64,000 nt of DNA from Capillidium heterosporum (taxonomy: Eukaryota > Entomophthoromycota > Entomophthoromycetes > Entomophthorales > Capillidiaceae). Every line of letters begins with the position of its first letter. The first letter of the stretch is position 1. The stretch lies in assembly GCA_016630905.1 (NCBI GenBank), contig WBMQ01000010.1, positions 434,001-498,000 on the forward strand, given 5' to 3'. The notes below the pieces were generated by a model. It searched no databases. It was given only the letters and a program-made list of their open reading frames with translations, and was not told the origin of the DNA. The position numbers and the translations under genes are program-made. Below are positions 33,303-45,939 of this stretch, one piece after another.

Positions 33303-36300
33303 GGTAGTGAAGAGTTTGTAGAGAAGACTTTTAAAGATAGTTCAAGTTCGACTTGGTTTGAAGTTAAGATCGCGATTTAGAGTTCTTGTTTTGGAGATGA
33401 AGCTTTGAATTTTACGGTAAACAAATACGACCAATGGTTTATCTAAAAGATAACCCTTGGTATCAAAATTTTAATGTAATAGAGTTTCAATGAATTTTTG
33501 CCTTTTCTTTTACAGAGTTTATGGTCGTTTGTACAGTATAGTAGCTGCTATACAATTAAGAAGCTCTTATTAATTATATCTATAACCCTATGTGTACAAT
33601 TCCTATCATATAGCTAGCAAGCATTGTATAAGTTTCGTAGACATTGGGAGTCAACCGGAAACCCTTATTTTAAATATTGATTGATTTGAAGTTGTGTTTA
33701 CCTCCTACATACTTTTTAGGACTCGGCTTTAAATGCTTTAAATTCGCTATTGATCTATCATGGTGGTGATGCAGATTGAGTAAACCATCAGTTACTTTCA
33801 AATTCGCTACATCTCTAAAAGATAGAATGCTATATAGCACCTTAGAGGGCCACTACTAATTTTTCAATTATAATAGAATTTTCATACATTACAGTCTTTA
33901 AGTTAAATGTTTGAATCAGTACATATATACGAAAGAAAAAGACAAAGAATGTAGTTTGCGTTTTAGTTAGTTGCTATAAGGGTATAATGGAGCTATTGTA
34001 ACAAAAGCTTGAAAATGTAAGAAATATATTTTTACAATTGGAATAGTTAGATGTAAATTGGTAGAAGATTTGAATTCAAATGTAAGCAAAGAGATAGACA
34101 TTATATATTGATATGGTCAAGTTTAATAGCAATAGTAAAAGATAGCTTGTACTACAGTGTATAGCTAATTAATTAAATGCAGCTTCATAGAACATGCTAA
34201 GTATAGCATTAAAATACAACAACACGAATTCAATTACAGACAATGCAAATTGTGAAAAGTAGTATCAAAAAAGCTTACAACGTAATCCAGTGCAATCGAT
34301 ATCAAATATAATACTCTCATTATCGAACTAGGTACTATGTAGTAGGTAGTCTATAGTGAAGGTTGTTAGATTATCAACTGTTAGATAGACTAAATAAGTT
34401 GGAGCCAAAGTCAATTAAGTTGAGTTTTGTCGGTTTTAGATCAAAAGATTGAGTTTTCTATATTCGTAGAGTAAGAAGGTGAGTTGAAAGGAAGATGTAA
34501 AAAATTATCTATGAAAAACAGCTCACTTATGTGCTGTCATCATTTATTTCGGGAAATGTTGGCATCGGCAGTTGGTTTAGCTGCATGTAGCTCATTCGAA
34601 CCTGCTAAAGCCAAAAGCTAATACCTTGATGCTGAAGAATAGGTTGTAAAAGCTCATTATTTTCAAACCCAGGTACTCGTAATGGATAAGTTGAAAGTTA
34701 TCTTGGTTGGTTTAGGATCGTAGGTATCAAATTAACTTATCAACAAACTTGAAAATCCCCTTATACTAAAATTAAAGCATGGATACCTGATAACATTCTT
34801 CAATAACATCAAATCACTCTTAGTTATAGTATCAGCAGAACAAGGTATAATAAAATTTATATATTATAAACTGGTGGATTGGGTATATTGGCATAGCTAA
34901 GTACTTTGCTGGCTTCATGTTAACGATGGTGTGGATATACCTATTCGCTTAAAAACTTCTATATGGATTGGTCAGATAGTTAGCACTCAGCTAATAATTT
35001 AAAGGTTGCTTTGGGCAAATGCATTGAGTTATAAATTTGCTAATCTAAGTACGAGACTCTTGGTTAGGAGGAATTAATGTTACCAAAACTTTGAACTATT
35101 GCATTTTGATTTGAGTAATATCGGCTGTCTATCCTGTCTAATTTGTAGAGTATGAATTATAAGCTTGGACTTTCCCTTGAACTTGCAAGGTGAGGTTGGC
35201 ATATGAAGTTTTTGGCTTAAAAACCGACATTCTAATGTATATCATATCAGTAATAGTAAAATAAACTATTGGTAATCTAATTTAGTAAAATTTAAATCTA
35301 AGCAAAGTGAAATTTACCTTTTATGCATCAGAGCTGTCTTCCTTATTGAGCTAACTTGATATAAGCTCAATCGTTGAAGCGTTGATAGCTACTGCAGATT
35401 TCTCCTAAGGCTTGTCTTTACCTTCTAACAACTTTAATTTTTTTCCATGCTACTATAACTACTGATGAAAGGGCTACTTTATTGATTGATTGTAGAACTT
35501 TGTTTTAGGTATCCAAAGTTTTCAAATACTGATAGATTTCTCAGAGGAATACATAATCAATCTGAGTTGTAATAATTCAAATTTAAACTTGAAGTTTGGA
35601 GTAATAAAACTAACTACATTTTCATCTTGAAATTGGTACTTTTGGTGATGGAAATAAGAAGTTTGCTATTGAAATATATAGCTGTGATGTTTAGGTTAGA
35701 TAGAAAGAACCTTGTCCAAGAGCTTCATTTGATTTGAGTGCTAGCTATTGGTTTATTAGGATGCTTTGAAATTGTACATCAGTTTATAGTTTATAGATAT
35801 AGTTTTATAAGCTTCACTAGATAGCATTGCATCTAGCTTAGAGTTGATTGCTATTTATAAACATTTCCAAAGCGCTTGAAATCAAAATGCTGGTAGTTTA
35901 TCAGCTTTTATGATGGAAATTGCGAGCAGTATTCGACATCGATCACTACCTATAATAAAATTTAACTAAAGTGATTTGAGTCAGTTTGATAAAAGCTCTA
36001 CAGTTTAGATATAAATGTATGCAATTTATCGATCAATTGGCACCTGCCCAAGCTTTCTGAGATTGAAATTTATATCCCTTTATGTAGTGATATAAAATGG
36101 TTTTCAAGACTGTGTATAGAATATTTATGGATTGAACGTGTATAAACAGTGAAGTTAAAATATCCAAAATAGTTGCATTTCTTATATACTTATACCATTG
36201 ATATATAGTCAATATATTTTATACAGCGCCGTACCTAATATAGATTTAAACTTAGCCTTTGAGTTTGACAGTTCTCTTTATCCTATTAGCTGCACTAATT

Positions 36301-37113
36301 AGTGAGTACATTCGGTACAAGTTGACCAAGGACAATAAATTTTTACTTTGGTACAATTATTAAATAAAGTATCCCTTTCCCACTAAAGCCATTTCCTACC
36401 TTACCTTTTTTACAATAAGAAAATCCTAAAATAAAAAATATAATAACTATATAAGGTTCTTAAAATAAGGTAGGAGATGGCCTAATAGAAATTAAAAAAG
36501 ATCAACGATTCTAGACAATTTTGTAATAAAATTTTAGTTAAAGTAGGCAAAATAAATGCTAGGAACGTTTTCTATCACAACTAGAGAACATGGTATATAC
36601 TTTTATATGTTTTATATGAAATTTTAGAGATATATCCAGTAGCTGATGGATATATATTGAAAATTTGTATTCTTTATACTAAAATATGTTTTAGGTATAT
36701 TGATAGAGACCTTGTTGGAAATCTACATCATCAATGGGCGCTGCTTGGGTAAATAATTTATCATATCGTTGCTCCTATTCTTGGTAGAGCTTAGAGTAGT
36801 CCATCTTTGCTGGTTACTGACTTGGAAAACCACTGTAAAAAGTAATAATCGAGTTGATTTTCTCAGGTATAATTCTAGTGAACCAATGTAACCAAACTAA
36901 TACATTTTAGATTCATTTAAGCTCTAATAGTATAAACCTATCTAACAACCTACTTGGACCTTTCCAACACCTTTAACAACCCTACTAAAGAAAAGTAGAT
37001 ATATAAATTCAATCTCTTTTGCTATTGATATGCCTAGTTCCTAAGTATAATAAAGTACCTAGATACACTATAGAAGATATCCTCCAACTTTAGTGAAAAC
37101 TTTACACGTCTGA
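33303..37113. other. Large gene-free AT-rich stretch
   Basis: Nearly 3.8 kb with no frame over 60 codons that looks coding. No repeat or pseudogene recognised. Confidence 0.55.
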
Positions 37114-37296
37114 GTCGAGTGGGTTCGGCCGAACTTGGTGAGTCCTTCGGCATGGGACGTGACATGTGTATCGTGTTGTGGGCTGACTAATATAGATGCG
37201 GCAACTGCCCTACAATTAAATCCAATATAAAAGCTTTATTCTTGCAACACTTCTGGTTAGGAACCCTTAAAACGTTATAATCAACCTAACCCAAAC
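37114..37296 (+). repeat. Dispersed repeat, copy B
   Basis: Counterpart of 12067-12253. It contains the perfect 12-bp palindrome GTTCGGCCGAAC near 37123, which has one substitution in copy A. It is followed within 100 bp by a long polypyrimidine tract, which copy A lacks. Confidence 0.75.
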
Positions 37297-37395
37297 TTAA
37301 TCTACAATTAGGGCGAACTCAAAAGAAAGGTCCCAAACAATTCTGATAAACCGACTCAGAAACTCTCTTTTCCTCTATTGATGAAAGCGATCCAG

Positions 37396-37613
37396 AAACT
37401 CTTTTTCTTTCCCTCTTGTTCTTTCACCGTCCTTTTTGTCCTCCTATCTGTTTCTTCTTGTTTGGTGGTCTGTTTCCCGTTTTTGTCCTCTTCTTATCCT
37501 CTCTCTCTTTTCTCTCTCTGTCTGTCTTTTCTCTCTGTCTCTTCCTCTTCTCTGTCTCCCCTTTTTTCTGTCTGTCTTTTTTTTTCTCTCTCTTCTTTTT
37601 CTCTTCTTCCTTA
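37396..37613 (+). repeat. Polypyrimidine (CT-rich) tract
   Basis: About 220 bases that are strongly pyrimidine on the plus strand, with CTCT, TCTG and poly-T runs and almost no A in its second half. All reading frames stay open there because of composition, so overlapping frames on both strands are artefacts. Confidence 0.9.
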
Positions 37614-37955
37614 ATTTTACACATCTGATAACCTTTAAATGATAGTTTATAATAAAAAACATATACCAATTGGTTTTAATTTTATCTTCTAGGCCAGCTA
37701 CCGTCTAACTAGTTGACAGAAGGTTTATACTCAGCTGGTTCTGCTATTTCAGATATATCGATAGTATTGATTGTATTTGATTAAATCTACATTCAACCTA
37801 TCAAGTTAAATATTATTTATCATCAGCTACTAACCAATAAAGTAGTGTATGATAAAATTTAGTTGTGATGGTAAATTGTAAAAAGTAATAGTTCGATACC
37901 CTTTATTTCTATATGTGAATTGTAAGTAGGTTTAAAGCGTATCAACTTTGATCGG
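37614..37955. other. Intergenic
   Basis: AT-rich; nothing recognised. Confidence 0.5.
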
Positions 37956-38480
37956 TTAAAGATCATAAAGCCTCCTACAATAATTTCTACCAACTACCTT
38001 GATCTTATCACCATCCTTTAAAATGACCTGAAGTCTAGTTTCAGTTGATTTATGATCCTGAAGACTTTTGCTACTTGAAGCTTGTCGCACACCTAAATTG
38101 ACTCCGCCAGTTCTACAACTTAGGTTGCCAAGTCTTGCTTGGGTGGTCTTTTATCCATTTGGTTTCTTAGGAGCGCCTTGTTCATTATTAACTTTGAGTC
38201 TATTAAACTCTGGGAGCACTCCATCCAGTTTCCTACACTTATTACTTTGTTTTCTAGCTTTAGAAACGTGCGAATCGTCGCGGATCTCTTTCTTAAAAGC
38301 ATATGGATCCTTGGTATAGCTGCTATAAGGGTTGATGTGACTGGAATCTTTGTGATCATCTTGAAGATATTTATAACTTTGTGCTTACAGTTTTCGGGGG
38401 TACATCTTACTAGAGAGTTTAAGTAAGGAGAGGATGTCATTACGATCTATGCTTTGAACTTCAACTTGCTACATCATGTG
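37956..38480 (-). pseudogene. Decayed ORF, Lys/Ser-rich protein of unknown family
   Basis: One minus-strand frame of about 170 codons reads as charged, polar protein interrupted by only two internal TAA codons. It includes RNDILSLLKLSSKMYPRKL, KEIRDDSHVSKARKQSNK and VILKDGDKIKVVGRNY, and ends at 37956. A second frame just upstream starts at an ATG at 38611 and has a hydrophobic start (MNFAPLCLPLIFPTIYSA), which could be the lost signal peptide. A long sparse-stop frame in DNA this AT-rich is unusual, hence the pseudogene call. Function unknown. Confidence 0.4.
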
Positions 38481-38611
38481 GGTTGAACATTCAAATTGTC
38501 GACCTGCTGGGTTTTTGGCAATGAAGATGGATTTAAGCGCATTGAGGATATATTTGTGGCTGAGTAGATGGTAGGAAAAATGAGTGGGAGGCACAAAGGT
38601 GCAAAATTCAT

Positions 38612-39456
38612 GGCTTCTAAAAGTTCAAGTTAATTTCAAAGGCAGCTATTTATATTTTTCCACTCACTACAACCTCTAGTACTTTAACTTGGTTTCTCAG
38701 ATGTAATATATTGTGATGAATTAGTGTTACCTTTGATGCTAAGGATTATCAAGTAAGTTTCGAACTTTCAATAGAAACTCACTTATAACTACCAGCCATC
38801 CATAACTTTATATAGAGTAAGTCTTTTTGAATTCTTTCTATTGAAGTTTTAGATTTGTACATTTGCTGATAAAATCTATTTGACTAAACTAGCTTGCTCT
38901 GCATCGATGAAGTTAACCAGATATTTAGCCCCAAGGTGTAAATACTTTGTCGCAAGGTAATAGAATTCCAAGTAGATTAGAATTACAACAGTAGTAAATT
39001 ATGTATTAAAAGATTCTTTGAAATATATATGTAAGTTGTTATATTGCAAAATTTTTGTACTGATATAAAAAGTTCAATGGATTATATATGTAAATTTGCG
39101 ATGTTTATCTTACTGTTGCAGTAGATTGCTGAAACCAAAGTAGCAAGTCATGTATGCTGATATACCAACTAAGGTATAGCTCAAGCTATATATAGGTAGT
39201 AGGGCTAACCGTCAATGCTAGCTCATACATTTGGTGGTTAGACTAAAACTTATGGACAACCCAAGCAAAAATTACAATGTAAAGAGAGATCTGATTACAA
39301 GGAGTTGGATTGTAGGAGATTGACAAAGCTTATAAAGGTATGTAAGTAAAAAAGCTAGTTTAAAGATATAAAATTTATATGAAAAAGCTGGGTTTTTATC
39401 AAAAAGAAATAAAATTTTAAACTACATGACATACAACATAAAACAAACCATATCTT
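38612..39456. other. Intergenic, AT-rich
   Basis: No gene or repeat seen. Confidence 0.55.
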
Positions 39457-40917
39457 TTAATATTTCGACTCACTCATACTCAAGACTTTTTGCTGAACAA
39501 CTTTGCCAGTTTCCTTAGTTGAAGTTAAAGCGGTGGTGTATAACGGATGATTTGTGCTTTTGACTTGAAGGGCCGGTTTAGAAAATAACACCTTGACTAA
39601 GCCTTCTTTCAACAGTTTGTGAGCTCTACCTTCCCCGATATTACTGAGATACCCGACGTTCATAATATAACTGAAAGTAAATTTGTGGACGTAGTTAAAT
39701 ATAACTAAACTACCACTATGCTCCACGTACCCATAAAAATTACAGACTTTACCTTGGTAGCTTGAAATTTGGAGGATATTCTTCAATGTCGATGAACTGG
39801 AAGCTGGGGAGTCTGCCTTTAGTTTTAGTCCAGTCTAGAAGTAGATGTTTGTCGTGTTTGGTATTGGGATCGGAAATGTATTCATTGAAGGCGGATTCCG
39901 AGATGAGATTACCTTTGTCGATTGTGAAGTTGAGCGACTTAGCACCTTTGTTAGTTAAGAACGCCACTACCTTGACGAGCTAGATGAAGTAGGTCAGTAT
40001 ACGTTAAAAATTATAAAACTGTCGAGTTGGCATTGGTTATCCTACCAAAATTTGGAAACCCCAACATCAAAAAGTCTGATATTGTACTGGTGGGCACCTC
40101 CTTTAGATAAAGAGAGGTCGAGGGACTAAAGTAAAACAGGATTTGCTGATAAAAGAGTTCTCGTATGTAAAAAGGTGCTTTACCAAATATGTGCACTATA
40201 TTCTTCAATAAACTTTGCATCATCATGAAGATATCGAGGCTGGAGTAGTTGTATCAGGACTGCCCTATGATTGAACAAATTTTTATCGTCGGGTAAGACA
40301 AGATAAAATCCCAGATCAACTACAGAACTAATCCCCTCCTTGATAAGCTGACACATGGTACATCCCTTGAGGTTGACACGCCGTATAATTTCATCGAAGC
40401 ACCACTCGTGAGTGAAGTAATAGTAGACTCGTTTCTTTTCGCCACCAAATATATGGTGTTGGTCGGCTAAAATGATGGCAATCTTTTCTTTTCATCAAGC
40501 TCAGTGGCTATAGATTAAGAGTCAGGAAATTAGGGATATCACTGTCGCACCTAAGTAGATTGATGGTTGTAGCGATATCCTTGTTGTGCCTGGTAAATTC
40601 AGATCAGTATATAGTTATTTTAGTATCCAAATTTAACAGCCTCTAATCCTCCAGCTTTTTTATAGTTAAAGATTCCTACATTTACACATTAATAAAGTAA
40701 ATGCCTTACCATGAATTTGGAACTTGGGTATATACTACAAAAGGTATTTTCATCGAGGGGGTCTTATCATAATCGTTGAAACTTTTCAAATTTAACGAGT
40801 TTAGAGTCATCTCCATATGTAACAACTAAGCTATTGATCCTTATACTCATCTTCAAACTGACCCTTCAAAGTTTTCTATGTGTCTTTATACTCACTATTC
40901 GCTTTATCTTTGGAGTA
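39457..40917 (-). pseudogene. Beta-lactamase-fold serine hydrolase, decayed copy
   Basis: This is a paralogue of the genes at 41994 and 45940. Minus-strand pieces in order: near 40917-40850 a YKDT-stop-KTLKGQFE piece matching the GYEDVEKVFKEHFD region; near 40760-40695 a shifted DENTF..SSKFM, which includes the catalytic SxxK; then 40226-40011, 39967-39749 and 39786-39457 matching the middle and C-terminal thirds, through NFYGYVEHSGSLVIFN and a tail SMSESKY. The N-terminal membrane anchor is gone. The 3' third is well preserved, while the 5' half carries stops and shifts. Intron positions appear shared with the live paralogues (SSKFM-GT boundary). Confidence 0.88.
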
Positions 40918-41993
40918 GTTTAGATTTGGATGTTAAATTGGCGTGTGTATTAGAGGAAATGCTAGTTTGGTTTCAAAGGAGCGTTAACACCAAACCTGAT
41001 GATACTGGTGGTACTAGTGGGAACTACACTCTTCAAACTTTGCTATGGTTCATGTAATTGGGACTCATCTTAAGGTTGAAACTGAAGTTGTAGAGGTTTT
41101 TGTAGCTATGCTCGTAATTGTAAAAATGATGATGCCAACTTTGTAAACTTTATCGAGGATAAATATTTTAACCTAATTGGGTAAACTAAATAGCTTATTA
41201 TTTGAAAGCTGCTTGCTGCAGAACATTATATTTACTACTTATAGCAAATTTAGATATATAATTGGCAATATGTGCCTTTTCTCAGTAAACTAGTTTTGCA
41301 ATGATTAGCCAGTAAGGAAATTGACGATGGTGGTGTTTCGCATAGACGTACAAATCGGATCTGTCTTATATATCTAGTTTATTGATGATATTGCATATAT
41401 TCTGATAGTTTATTTTCAATTAATTCATTTGAGCCCAAGCAGCTATTATAGGAAATGGAAGTAGTAGAAAACTACTCTGGTCCGAAAGCCTCGGGTTTTT
41501 AAGATGCTATTCATATTAGCGGGGTAACTTTCACAAGCTCGATTGTAAAATATCAGCAAGTTTGTGTAAACAGACTATATAAGCTTGTTGGATTCTTTTC
41601 TGACCAAAGTAATTACTTTGATCATTTGCAACGTCTACAATCATAAATTAAATTGGAGCTACTCCATATCGATCGCCACAATACCCAATCTAATTTTTTA
41701 TGCTTCAGGTATCCTAATCGAAATTTGAAATGTATCTGAAATACGTATTGATCTTCGATTTATTGGCATCTGCCTGGGGATTTCCGATCAAAATATATAT
41801 CTACACATGATATAGATGTAACGTAACATGGAGGCGTTGCTAATAAAGATCTCTTGAACGTGTATAAATAAAGCTCAAATTCAATTCTTATCACTTTTTT
41901 ATCTACCATTGATTTATACTAGCATCACCAACTTTTTTGTCATAGTTCACCTTATCCCATCAACATAGACATCAAAACTAGACTATAGATATT
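40918..41993. other. Intergenic between divergent hydrolase paralogues
   Basis: This is the promoter side of the intact hydrolase gene. It may contain the lost 5' end of the pseudogene, but I could not align it. Confidence 0.5.
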
Positions 41994-43513
41994 ATGGGTT
42001 TAATTATTCCTTTCACTCCTTTAGTTGCACTAGCTAGCCTGTACGTCAGCTACAAGCTTACTACAACCAACGAGTTCCTCCCTTGGTATACGAGATTACT
42101 CAATTTGAATAAGCCCAGCTATCCCATCAAGGGCAAGGTAGACGGAGGCTACGACAAAGTAAAAGAGATGTTCATTCAAAATTTTGAGGATGGACTGGAA
42201 GTTGGTGCTTCCGTTTCGGCCTATATTGATGGGAAGAATGTAATAGAACTTTACGGCGGCTATGCCGACTTTGAAGAGGACAAGCTGTACAACGAACGTA
42301 CATTGAATTTTTTGTATTCAAGTTCCAAGTTTATGGTGAGTTTAATAGAGGCTATTGAAATTTTTTGCTAACATTGGGCTTTTCCTTTATATAGGAGAAC
42401 GTAGCCATTGCCATCCTAGTCGATAAAGGTTTTTTGAATTACGACGAAAAAATCAGCAAGTATTGGCCCGAGTTCAGCTTTGGTAATAAAGCAGACATTA
42501 CATTGGCCGATTTGATGCGCCACGAAGCTGGGGTATATTATTTCGACGACCCTCAGCCGTCGATAAAGGACCTTAAAGATGCTGATGTCTTGGCTCACAA
42601 GTTGGCCAACCAGAGGAACTTGTTTGAAGGCAAACGAGAACGGTCCTACCATGGCATAACTCGGGGGCTCTATTTAAATGAACTAGTGCGAAGGGTAGAC
42701 AAGCAATGTCGTACATTACCTCAGATCTATCAAGATGAAGTCAACTGCAAGTTGGATGTCGAGTTCTATGTTGGGCTGCCTAATAGAAAAGATGTAATGG
42801 AACGTAGGGCCAAATGGTACGACTATCCGATCGCCGATTATGTAATAAACTTTTTTCGATCTGGAGGGACTTCTTCTCAGCATAGTCGACAAATTATACA
42901 CGAACTCTTGGTTAAGGAGACTTCACATATCAAGAACGTGCTCAAGCTGCAACTTAGCGAGTCCAGTCCCTATATGGGTTACCCCAATACGGAAGAATGT
43001 GTTGAGCTGCAGATCACCAGTGCCAACGGATTCAGCTCGGCCAATGCGGTAGCTTTGAAATATTGAAACGTACTGATTTAAAATTTTGTTTAGCTAGCTA
43101 AGATAGCCTCTAGTTTTTCCAGTTGTTTGAATTCAGATCTTACAGCTGCCAGTGAAGATGAAAGTGAAGGTATCCACATCATTTCTTCAAAAGCCGCCCA
43201 AATTTCCATAAGTGATCCTCAACAAAAGTTCGACGTCGTCATCTTAGAAGATACTATAATGACCAAAGGTGGTTTTGGGGTTATGGAATTAGAACTCGAA
43301 GGTGTAGATATCAGTGGGATAGATAACATTGACCTAGGTAAATTTTACGGCTGGTGGGGGTTAGGTGGTAGTATGGTCGTCTTCAACCCAGCTCACAACT
43401 TTAGTTTCAGCTACGTGATGAATGCCCAGCATCTGGTACTTTCGGGGGAGGGTAGGGCTTACAATTTGTTGAAAGAGACGTTTACATCATACCTAAAGAT
43501 GAAGTTTATGTGA
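41994..43513 (+). CDS. Membrane-anchored beta-lactamase-fold serine hydrolase A
   Basis: Exons 41994-42335, 42395-43048 and 43094-43513 give 471 residues. Residues 4-20 form a signal-anchor helix. The body resembles the class C beta-lactamase/esterase-type family expanded in nematodes (LACT) and fungi: YPIKGKV-x-x-GYDKV, GASV-x-AY, then SSSK (S109-x-x-K112, nucleophile and general base), LMRHEAG, and Y199-H-G as the probable second catalytic motif. The third motif, H-G-G or H-S-G in the paralogues, reads GLGGS here, so the His is missing. Substrate unknown; such enzymes are usually esterases, amidases or transacylases, not antibiotic resistance genes. Introns are 59 and 45 nt with CTAAC-like branch sites. 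Confidence 0.85.
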
Positions 43514-43765
43514 GTTGTGGAAGTGTTTAATTAAATGATAATTGAAACTTTTTCTTGTGTAGGAGTGTTTATATTACGTTGTATATTTAATTTCCAGCTC
43601 TTCTGTTACAAACCCATTAAAGAAATATGTTGGAAAAGTTAAAGGCGATAGATGTTGGATAACAATCATCCACATGATGGAAAGCTGCTACCTGATTAAG
43701 CTTATTGTATTAGTGATATCAGTCAAAAATCGATTACGATAATAATGAACTTTTATAGATTACAC

Positions 43766-44464
43766 CTATAATAGGGTTATCAAAAGTGCTAATGCGAAAA
43801 CATATATCATTCCAATCGAATTTCGAATTGAGGAGCTAGCGGTAGCCCGTAAAGTTACGTTATCTACTTTAGCGAACATATCGATGCCTTCGTAAGATCC
43901 AACGTCGGTAAATTCTGGGATAGTTGAATATCCAGGAAGGTTAACTACCAATATGCCAGGTCCAGTAAAGCTACCATTTTTGGGGCCTCCCGTAATCTCA
44001 ATGTCGGCACAGTTCATGTAGAATTCTCTATTCCCAGTACGGTTGATCCAAGTCCAAGCGAATATAGCTGATTTGGAACTAGGGGCATCAGCAGGTAAAG
44101 TTACATTGTAATCCAAGCCAAACTTACGCAAGCATTCACTTAAAACAGTCTTGATGACAGCGAAAGTCTTACCGTTGTCGTAGGATATAGAAAATTGGCA
44201 GTGGCCACCATTGTGTAAACCATCACCTTCGCCGTACAACTTGACAAGGATATCGCTACCTGACTTATATGAAGCAACTGGATTCGTCTTGTTGTAACCT
44301 TTGCAGGGAAAGATACCTAAAGGGGAGTTCATGTCAAAGTCAGGAGCCCCTTTGAACTGCTGGTTGTATTGACTGTTTCTTGGTGGTGGTTGGATCATCT
44401 CAGCATGACTCAACACCAAAGCAAACATGGAAATTAAGAAGGATATCCTCAGCAGTAGTTGCAT
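43766..44464 (-). CDS. GPI-anchored LPMO, AA11-like, copy 2
   Basis: 232 residues, single exon. The signal peptide (residues 1-19) leaves His20 as mature N-terminus, the first copper ligand. H84 in HNGGHCQ aligns with the second His of AA11 enzymes (HGGGSCQ), and the FAWTWINRTGNREFYMN block with the later conserved region. A Ser/Thr-rich linker leads to a C-terminal hydrophobic stretch (IYVFALALLITLL) typical of a GPI signal. Predicted role: oxidative cleavage of chitin or a related polysaccharide at the cell surface. It sits between two serine hydrolase paralogues and shares its 3' side with hydrolase A (252 bp apart, convergent). The family call rests on motifs; a related LPMO family is possible. 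Confidence 0.85.
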   Translation of the reverse strand: MQLLLRISFLISMFALVLSHAEMIQPPPRNSQYNQQFKGAPDFDMNSPLGIFPCKGYNKTNPVASYKSGSDILVKLYGEGDGLHNGGHCQFSISYDNGKTFAVIKTVLSECLRKFGLDYNVTLPADAPSSKSAIFAWTWINRTGNREFYMNCADIEITGGPKNGSFTGPGILVVNLPGYSTIPEFTDVGSYEGIDMFAKVDNVTLRATASSSIRNSIGMIYVFALALLITLL

Positions 44465-45939
44465 TTCAAATCGGTTGGTTGTTGTTACAGGTGGTGAAGT
44501 TGAAAGTCAAGTTCAAAGTTGGGAAAGAGTTGAGAGTTGCAGTTCGGTCAAGTTCAAGCTGGTCCTAATATACGATTCACATATCGAAGTTTCTAGCCCC
44601 TGGTATCTCAGTTTCTGGAACTTGAATTGAGAGCTTTTGGCCGAATCAAAAGATGATTCGAGTTGATTGGGAGTTCTAGGCTAAATTATGGACGCAACTT
44701 TTGGAATGAGACCGAGGACGGAATTTTAGCTGAAGTTTGAAAAGCCCAAGTCCCCATAGTCAAAGTAGGCTAGCTAAAAATGTATAAAACTTCATTAATA
44801 TAAATGTATTTATAATTACTTTATGTCTATATTTAGTTTCAAGCTATAGCTTTTGTGGTGTATTATTTCGATCTGTATACAGAGTTCTTGTGTTGTAGAT
44901 GGATGGATATTTATAGGATGTGAAGACGGAAGATCGATGCACCAATATAGATGAAGGTGGCTATAATTTAACCTACTAAATTGGATTTTAGATCAGGATT
45001 GGTGAGAAATATAGAGACAATAGAATATTAACAATAGGTGTGAGAAGTGGGAGTATATAGATATCGAAGCTGTAAGTAAGCTACACCGCCAACTTCTTTA
45101 AACTGAAACCACTCTCAACACTTGTAGCTGTGTATCGAAGAACATCAAAGTAGACTTAAATTTGTTTCCTAAACTTGATAAAATCACAAGGCCTTTCTGG
45201 TTAGCTTTGTTGAATACCTGCATGAAGCCCATAATCATGGATCAACTAATCCTTAGCTTAAAGTAGTAAATCTTAAAACAAGCCTCGCTATTCCTTGACG
45301 AATGAAAGGATTTAGATAAGCCTACTGATGAAGCTTGCTAAATTTACTAATAGTAGACTCAAATATAATTGTTTCTTAATTTCTTTACGATATCTGCAGA
45401 ATCTCTATATTCCATGTCCCAATATGTATTGATTAAGAATTGAAATGTTTGTAAGGAAATACTACGGCTTAAATATAAAGCTTATATTAATACATGTTCG
45501 TGCTATATATTATAAATTATTTGATATATCTTTAAGCTCTCTTTTCAAAGAAATTATAATGCACTTTTATAGCTTCTATTGCTCACAAAGTAGTTAATTA
45601 GTCAGAGTATCTAGTAAAAGATGAAGTATTCGGTAATACGGGACCTCACTAGTAGATACTACGCACTTATAGAAGATAAATACGACCCATACATTTATAT
45701 AAAGTATTGCTTGTCATTCGTTTTGCTACTACGCAAAGCTATCCGAAAAATAATAAATCTAGGACAGTTTGCTGATTTGTTACCCTTTAAACTATCCTAT
45801 CCAGCTTTCAAATCAATCGACTATTTAGCTTGCCCAAACAGGCTAAAACATCACCCTTGATAAATTGATAGAATCGTCATCACTCATCCCTATAAATATA
45901 AAAAATAGTTGGTTTACTCCTTACAACTTTAATTTCAAG
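44465..45939. other. Intergenic between divergent LPMO 2 and hydrolase B
   Basis: A shared promoter region about 1.5 kb long. A TATA-like TATAAATATA near 45891 precedes hydrolase B. An 80-codon frame at 45621-45860 has no coding features. Confidence 0.5.

Noticed and set aside
37378-37669. Five overlapping open frames on both strands
   Set aside because: They lie in the polypyrimidine tract; composition removes stop codons, and the peptides are S/L/F-rich or K/E/R-rich low complexity.
45621-45860. 80-codon plus-strand ORF before hydrolase B
   Set aside because: No signal peptide, motif or codon bias; it overlaps the likely promoter.
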